Below are positions 59,168 to 64,000 of a stretch of DNA of 64,000 nucleotides, one piece after another. Origin of the DNA: Ensifer sesbaniae (lineage in GTDB: Bacteria; Pseudomonadota; Alphaproteobacteria; Rhizobiales; Rhizobiaceae); NCBI RefSeq assembly GCF_013283665.1, contig NZ_JABEKU010000001.1:3603137-3667136 (forward strand), in the 5' to 3' direction. The position numbers and the translations under genes are program-made. Every line of letters begins with the position of its first letter. The stretch's first letter is position 1. The notes below the pieces were generated by a model, which saw only the letters and a list, made by a program, of their open reading frames with translations, was not told the origin of the DNA and searched no databases.

Positions 59168-60951
59168 GCGTGCGGCTCGGCGGGAAGCGACAGGATGAAG
59201 CGCGCGCCACTGACGTGGCCATCCTGCGCGACGATGTTTTCCGCCTTCAGCGTACCGCCATGTGCTTCGGCGATCTGCCTGGAGATCGACAGGCCGAGGC
59301 CGGAGTTCTGGCCGAAATCCTCGCCTTCGGGCCGGTCGGTGTAGAAGCGCTCGAAGATGCGATCGATGTCTTCCGCCTGGATGCCGGGGCCGTTGTCCTC
59401 GACATAGACGAGGCAGCGCGATCGCGACCGTGTGAGGCCCACGACGATCCGCCCGCCGTCTTCGGGAACGAAGGACCGGGCGTTCTCGATCAGGTTGGTG
59501 ATGATCTGGCCGATGCGCAGCTCATAGCCGCTGACGGCGAAGCGGGCCTTCGGGCTGTCCTTGCGGTCGATCACGAAGTCGAGCAGCACCGTCTTTTTCT
59601 TGCTGCGGACCTGACGGGAAATGTCCACGAGGTCGCCCAGAAGTTTTTCGAGGTCGATGATCTTGGCATCGCTGCGGGCGAGTTCGGCGTCGAGCCGCGA
59701 GGCGTCCGAAATGTCGCTGATCAGGCGATCGAGGCGGCGGACGTCATGCTGGATGACGTCCATCAAGCGCTTTTTCGATTCGTCGGTGCGCGCCAGCGGC
59801 AGGGTTTCGACGGCGCTGCGCAGCGAGGTGAGGGGGTTCTTCAGCTCGTGGCTGACGTCGGCCGCGAAATTCTCGATCGCCGCGATCCGATCGTAGAGCG
59901 CGGTCGTCATCTCGCGGAGCGCGACGGAAAGGTTGCCGATCTCGTCCTGGCGCGAGGAGAAATCGGGGATTTCCTCGCGCTCCTTGGCCCCGCCGCGGCG
60001 CACGCGCACGGCCGCCGCCGCCAGGCGCCGGAGCGGGTTTGCGATCGTCGAGGACAGAAGCAGCGACAGGATGATGTTGACGAGGGCAGCGACGCCGAAG
60101 ACGCGGATGATGGCCAGGCGCTCCGCCTGGACGATCTTGTCGATGTCGCCGGCCTGCGTCGACAAGAGCAGCACGCCGAGCACGGCGCGGAAACGCTGGA
60201 CGGGAACGGCCACCGACACGATGAGTTCGCCCTTCTCGGTCACGCGCTCGACATAGCCGCGCACGCCGGTCAGCGCGTTGGTGACCTCAGGATAGATCGA
60301 GCCGTTGCCACCCGGCGGCTCCTTGTAGAGCGGCAGATTGCCCGGCTGCAGCAGCTTGTTCAGCCAGCTGTTGAGTTTTTCGCCGATGCCAGTCGATTCC
60401 GGTTCGATCGGCGGCAGGTCGAAGCGCAGCACTTGGCCGCCGCTGTAGAGATGTCGGGAATCGAGCAGCAGATCGGCATCGGCATCGAACAGGCGCGCGC
60501 GGGTGCGCGTCGGCGAGATCAGGCGGCGCAGAACCGGCGCTACGCGTTCCTGGATGATCGGGAAGTCGAGATCCTCGTCGCTCGGAAGCGGCGTAATGCT
60601 CTGGCCCGCCTGCAGTTCCAGCAGCTTTTCGGGATCGATGGTGATCGAGTTGGTGTCGACCGAGGCCGAGGCCGAGATCGCCCCGGCGATGATTTCACCC
60701 TGGGTCAGCAGGCTTTCTACACGTGCGTCGATCAGTCCCTCGCGGAACTGGTTGAGATACATGATGCCGCCGACGAGGACGACGAGTGCCACGAGGTTGA
60801 AGAAGACGATGCGGCGGGTGAGGCTCGAGAAGACGGCGTTGCCGAACAGCCGACGAATCAGCGTGAAGGGATGTGCCCAGCGGCGTTGGCCGTTCTGTGC
60901 CTGCGCACGCCCGTCACTGTCTTCGATGTCGCCTTGCAAGACTTCTACCAA
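59164..60951 (-). CDS. chvG: Sensor histidine kinase ChvG (ExoS)
   Basis: Membrane sensor of the acid/envelope-stress two-component system ChvG-ChvI (ExoS-ChvI in Sinorhizobium, controlling succinoglycan and motility). Helices are at about 46-66 and 281-301 with a ~215-residue periplasmic domain between them. HAMP region 300-350; H-box FAADVSHELKNPLTSL with His368; ATPase motifs NLIENA, DNGPGI and GLGLSISRQIAEAHGG. The length is 595 aa. chvI lies 205 nt upstream on the same strand; hprK follows with overlap. Confidence 0.95.
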   Translation of the reverse strand: MVEVLQGDIEDSDGRAQAQNGQRRWAHPFTLIRRLFGNAVFSSLTRRIVFFNLVALVVLVGGIMYLNQFREGLIDARVESLLTQGEIIAGAISASASVDTNSITIDPEKLLELQAGQSITPLPSDEDLDFPIIQERVAPVLRRLISPTRTRARLFDADADLLLDSRHLYSGGQVLRFDLPPIEPESTGIGEKLNSWLNKLLQPGNLPLYKEPPGGNGSIYPEVTNALTGVRGYVERVTEKGELIVSVAVPVQRFRAVLGVLLLSTQAGDIDKIVQAERLAIIRVFGVAALVNIILSLLLSSTIANPLRRLAAAAVRVRRGGAKEREEIPDFSSRQDEIGNLSVALREMTTALYDRIAAIENFAADVSHELKNPLTSLRSAVETLPLARTDESKKRLMDVIQHDVRRLDRLISDISDASRLDAELARSDAKIIDLEKLLGDLVDISRQVRSKKKTVLLDFVIDRKDSPKARFAVSGYELRIGQIITNLIENARSFVPEDGGRIVVGLTRSRSRCLVYVEDNGPGIQAEDIDRIFERFYTDRPEGEDFGQNSGLGLSISRQIAEAHGGTLKAENIVAQDGHVSGARFILSLPAEPHA

Positions 60952-61156
60952 ATGTCCCGCTCCCGCGCGGACTGTCCTTCACGTTCGTTCGATGACGACG
61001 TCGCTGCCAGCCGGAGCCAGTCGCGTCGTCGCTGTCTTCCATGGTCCGGTCCAAAGACGGCGGAGATCGCTGCGAGCTTCAAAGGAGGCCGTCGGCCATG
61101 CTCCCACAGCGCCGCCTTGAATGCGCCACTCTGGGAGCGATGGCAAGCCCCGTGGC

Positions 61157-61882
61157 TCAGGCGGTCTCCCGAAAACGGTAACCGACACCGTAAAGCGTCT
61201 CGATCATATCAAAGTCGTTGTCGACCATCTTGAACTTCTTGCGCAGCCGCTTGATGTGGCTGTCGATGGTGCGGTCGTCGACATAGACCTGCTCGTCATA
61301 GGCCGCGTCCATCAGTGCATCGCGGCTCTTCACCACGCCCGGGCGCTGGGCAAGCGAATGCAGGATGAGGAACTCCGTCACCGTCAGCGTGACCGGCTCG
61401 CTTTTCCATGTGCAGGTGTGGCGCTCCTGGTCCATCACCAACTGACCGCGCTCGAGCGAGCGCGACGGCGTGTCGGATGCCTTGACGGTGGTCGTCGAGT
61501 TGCCGGCCGCGGCCTCGCGGTTAGCGGCGCGACGCAGGATCGCCTTGACGCGTTCAACCAGCAGGCGCTGCGAGAACGGCTTGGTAATGAAGTCGTCGGC
61601 ACCCATCTTCAGACCGAAGAGTTCATCGATTTCTTCGTCCTTCGAGGTCAGGAAGATCACCGGCAGGTCGGACTTCTGCCTCAGGCGGCGCAGCAGCTCC
61701 ATGCCGTCCATGCGTGGCATCTTGATGTCGAAGATCGCAAGTTGTGGCGGCCGGGCGAGCAGGCCCTCCAGCGCGGAAGCACCGTCGGTATAGGTCTCGA
61801 CCTTGTAGCCCTCTGCCTCGAGGGCGATGGATACGGACGTCAGAATATTCCGGTCATCATCGACAAGCGCGATGGTCTGCAT
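61157..61882 (-). CDS. chvI: Response regulator ChvI
   Basis: OmpR/PhoB-type regulator, partner of ChvG. The receiver domain (1-120) has acidic pocket DDD at 8-10, phosphoacceptor Asp52 ([10 protein letters not shown]) and Lys in TKPFS. The C-terminal winged helix (140-240) includes [33 protein letters not shown] and [11 protein letters not shown] 61882 gives 241 aa; 18 further in-frame codons upstream are unlikely. It is divergent from pckA. Confidence 0.95.
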   Translation of the reverse strand: MQTIALVDDDRNILTSVSIALEAEGYKVETYTDGASALEGLLARPPQLAIFDIKMPRMDGMELLRRLRQKSDLPVIFLTSKDEEIDELFGLKMGADDFITKPFSQRLLVERVKAILRRAANREAAAGNSTTTVKASDTPSRSLERGQLVMDQERHTCTWKSEPVTLTVTEFLILHSLAQRPGVVKSRDALMDAAYDEQVYVDDRTIDSHIKRLRKKFKMVDNDFDMIETLYGVGYRFRETA

Positions 61883-62056
61883 CGTGTTCAACTCCGTCTT
61901 TTGAGGTGCCGGTCTCGTCCCCGAAAACTCCGGCATTCGCGAGTTACGGGTGCGTTAGTGAGTATAAAGGTGGAACAAATTGTGGCGAAGCGCAAAAAGC
62001 ACCTGTCGTGACGATAGGATAGGCCCTGTCAGATCGGTGTTTGGCAGGTCGAATTC

Positions 62057-62094
62057 AACCGATTAAAAAAACGATAATTTTCTTTAAATCGATT
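62057..62094. promoter_or_regulatory. Pair of LacI-type operator-like sites in the chvI-pckA gap
   Basis: AACCGATT (62057-62064) and AATCGATT (62087-62094) are centred exactly 30 bp apart, about three helical turns, in an AT-rich 324-bp gap (61883-62206). PckR, a LacI-family regulator, controls pckA in Sinorhizobium; assigning these sites to it is inference. The candidate -10 TATACT is at 62097-62102. Confidence 0.4.
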
Positions 62095-62206
62095 AATATA
62101 CTGAAATCATTATTCTTTTTTTGACGCCGCCTTGTTTTTGAGCGAGCATGCAAGTATGGTCCGGCGAAATTCAACGCCAATGGCCAAACACGAAGGAAGG
62201 TTGACC

Positions 62207-63817
62207 ATGGAGCAACTCGGCACTCGCAATCTCGCGAACGGCTTGGAAAAACTCGGCTTTATCGACCTGGGAAAGGTTCGGTACAACCTCGAAGCCGCAG
62301 AGCTTTATGAGGAAGCTCTTCGCCGCGGCGAGGCTGAGCTGACGGCACACGGCGCCCTCGTCGCCCGTACCGGGCAGCACACCGGCCGCTCGCCGAAGGA
62401 CAAGTTCGTCGTTCGCGATGCGAACACCGACGATCAGATCTGGTGGGACAACAACAAGCCGATGTCTCCCGAGCATTTTGCCCTGCTGCGCCAGGACATG
62501 CTCGATCACGCCAAGGGCATGTCGCTCTATGTGCAGGACCTCGTCGGTGGCGCCGATGCCGCCAACGCCCTTCCGACCCGCGTCGTCACCGAATATGCCT
62601 GGCACTCGCTGTTCATCCGCAATCTCTTGATCCGTCCGGCCCGCGAGGCGCTCGCCTCCTTCCTGCCGAAGCTGACGATCATCGATCTGCCGAGCTTCAA
62701 GGCTGATCCGGAGCGCCACGGTTGCCGCACGGAGACCGTCATTGCCTGCGACTTCACCAACGGCCTGATCCTCATCGGCGGCACCTCCTATGCCGGTGAA
62801 ATGAAAAAGTCGGTCTTCACCGTTCTCAACTACCTGCTGCCCAAGAAGGGCGTCATGCCGATGCACTGCTCGGCCAATGTCGGCTCGGCCGGTGACACGG
62901 CAATCTTTTTCGGCCTCTCCGGCACCGGCAAGACGACGCTTTCGGCCGACCCGACCCGCACGCTGATTGGCGACGACGAGCACGGCTGGGGCGAACAGGG
63001 CGTGTTCAACTTCGAAGGCGGCTGCTACGCCAAGGCGATCCGTCTGTCGGAAGCTGCCGAGCCGGAAATCTACGCGACGACCCGCCGCTTCGGCACGGTG
63101 ATGGAAAACGTCGTGCTCGATGAGCGCCGCGTTCCGGACTTCGACGATGGCTCGCTGACGGAAAACACCCGCATCGCCTATCCGCTCGACTATATCCCGA
63201 ACGCCAGCGCCACCGGCACCGCGCCGCAGCCGCGCACGATCATCATGCTGACGGCCGACGCCTTCGGCGTGATGCCGCCGATCGCCAAGCTGACGCCGGA
63301 ACAGGCGATGTATCACTTCCTCTCCGGCTACACCGCCAAGGTCGCCGGCACGGAAAAAGGTGTCACCGAGCCGGAAGCCACGTTCTCGACCTGCTTCGGC
63401 GCGCCGTTCATGCCGCGTCATCCGTCGGAATACGGTAACCTCCTGAAGGACCTGATCGCCAAGAACGGCGTCACCTGCTGGCTGGTCAATACCGGTTGGA
63501 CCGGCGGCGCCTACGGCACCGGCAGCCGCATGCCGATCAAGGTGACGCGCGCTCTGCTCGCCGCCGCCCTCGACGGCTCGCTGAACGCTGCCGAATTCCG
63601 CACCGACGCCAACTTCGGCTTCGCCGTTCCCGTCTCGGTCCCCGGTGTCGAAGACGGCATTCTCGATCCGCGCTCGACCTGGGCCGACGGTGCAGCCTAC
63701 GATGCGCAGGCACGCCGTCTCGTCGACATGTTCATCGCGAACTTCGCCAAGTTCGAGAGCCATGTGGATGGCAGCGTTCGCGACGCAGCTCCCGGCACGA
63801 AAATCGCCGCCGAATAA
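62207..63817 (+). CDS. pckA: Phosphoenolpyruvate carboxykinase (ATP)
   Basis: Gluconeogenic enzyme making PEP from oxaloacetate and ATP, essential for growth on C4-dicarboxylates. [11 protein letters not shown] (191-201) and the kinase P-loop GLSGTGKT (236-243) with [20 protein letters not shown] (21-residue region from about 256) are diagnostic of ATP-type PckA. ATG 62207 follows GAAGGAAGG; the frame extends 25 codons upstream without similarity. The length is 536 aa. A terminator follows. Confidence 0.97.
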   Translation: MEQLGTRNLANGLEKLGFIDLGKVRYNLEAAELYEEALRRGEAELTAHGALVARTGQHTGRSPKDKFVVRDANTDDQIWWDNNKPMSPEHFALLRQDMLDHAKGMSLYVQDLVGGADAANALPTRVVTEYAWHSLFIRNLLIRPAREALASFLPKLTIIDLPSFKADPERHGCRTETVIACDFTNGLILIGGTSYAGEMKKSVFTVLNYLLPKKGVMPMHCSANVGSAGDTAIFFGLSGTGKTTLSADPTRTLIGDDEHGWGEQGVFNFEGGCYAKAIRLSEAAEPEIYATTRRFGTVMENVVLDERRVPDFDDGSLTENTRIAYPLDYIPNASATGTAPQPRTIIMLTADAFGVMPPIAKLTPEQAMYHFLSGYTAKVAGTEKGVTEPEATFSTCFGAPFMPRHPSEYGNLLKDLIAKNGVTCWLVNTGWTGGAYGTGSRMPIKVTRALLAAALDGSLNAAEFRTDANFGFAVPVSVPGVEDGILDPRSTWADGAAYDAQARRLVDMFIANFAKFESHVDGSVRDAAPGTKIAAE

Positions 63818-63830
63818 ATATCGTCGGCTA

Positions 63831-63846
63831 TGATTCACGTGAAACC
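63831..63846. promoter_or_regulatory. Degenerate parS-like palindrome after pckA
   Basis: TGATTCACGTGAAACC, 14 of 16 matches to parS, overlapping the left arm of the pckA terminator. It is about 52 kb from the putative origin. Confidence 0.4.
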
Positions 63847-63869
63847 CGGCCGCCCACGGCCGGGTTTTT
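63842..63869 (+). terminator. Rho-independent terminator of pckA
   Basis: Stem AAACCCGGCCG/CGGCCGGGTTT (63842-63852, 63857-63867), CCCA loop, T-run to 63869. Confidence 0.92.
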
Positions 63870-63932
63870 CGTTTTCGCGGTGAATATTTTCAAGAGGTTC
63901 GCTCTGTGCCATAGATCGGGGCGAGGTGAACC

Positions 63933-64000
63933 ATGGCCAGCGACCCGCTCTACATAAACGACAACATCGTGATTGCCGGCTGGGAGCTGACGGAGCAATT
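63933..64000 (+). CDS. arfB: Alternative ribosome-rescue hydrolase ArfB, N-terminus (partial)
   Basis: The last 68 bases encode MASDPLYINDNIVIAGWELT and two more residues, the usual beginning of rhizobial ArfB (YaeJ), which frees stalled ribosomes by hydrolysing peptidyl-tRNA. The ATG follows GGCGAGGTGAACC. The GGQ motif would lie beyond the right edge, so the call rests on the N-terminus only. Confidence 0.75.
   Translation, partial: MASDPLYINDNIVIAGWELTEQ

Noticed and set aside
62171-63838. 555-codon open frame antisense to pckA
   Set aside because: pckA on the plus strand is diagnostic and complete; the antisense frame lacks any domain.

Overview
The window is a 64-kb piece of an alphaproteobacterial main chromosome, most likely from a Rhizobiaceae member close to Sinorhizobium/Ensifer. 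The reasons are the high GC content, the parB-parA-rsmG-mnmG-mnmE block with parS sites, an origin-like gap beside hemE, DivL, the ChvG/ChvI-HprK-EIIA-HPr cluster next to pckA, and the fxsA/Tim44/mltA/smr/gyrB block. Genus is inferred from gene content and memory of these genomes; no database search was run. No rRNA, tRNA, insertion sequence, prophage or CRISPR array was seen.

Region 1 (1-23 kb) is the origin-proximal core. It holds the end of leuS with lptE and holA; the segregation/tRNA-modification/16S methylation cluster parB, parA, rsmG, mnmG, mnmE (minus strand); rho, hemJ, hemE; a 407-bp gap with DnaA-box-like 9-mers and an AT-rich stretch that I read as oriC (11517-11923); then ppsR, maf, aroE, coaE, dnaQ in tight overlap; and secB, fxsA, a Tim44-like gene, mltA, an Smr gene, an XRE regulator and gyrB. 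Near-perfect parS palindromes at 4753, 6730, 8321 and 13374 flank the putative origin.

Region 2 (23-38.5 kb) is more accessory: a nitroreductase, gabD, and a sugar-acid/sugar catabolic island. The island has an HpaI-type aldolase, a tagaturonate reductase-like UxaB, a GntR regulator with two DNA-binding domains, altronate dehydratase UxaA, an aldose 1-dehydrogenase-like aldo/keto reductase, a complete ribose-type (CUT2) ABC importer and a zinc alcohol dehydrogenase. Together these suggest a route from an imported aldose (L-galactose is my best guess) through an aldonate and tagaturonate to altronate and 2-keto-3-deoxygluconate. A shared 13-bp motif lies upstream of both uxaA and the importer. 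Then come phaZ, a DUF2852 gene, a SprT/YgjP-like metalloprotease and a small Pmp3/YqaE-type membrane protein.

Region 3 (38.8-56 kb) carries trpFBA-accD-folC; trxA; addB-addA recombinational repair; and a minus-strand string ahcY, divL, tsaE-amgK fusion, murU-like gene, addB, addA. DivL has Tyr607 where histidine kinases have the phospho-accepting His. AccD has lost three of the four usual zinc-ribbon cysteines.

Region 4 (56-64 kb) has ahcY with a 22-bp palindrome upstream, the incomplete regulatory PTS (HPr, EIIA-Man-type, short HprK) in line with ChvG/ChvI, divergent pckA with two LacI-type operator-like sites, and the first codons of arfB at the right edge.
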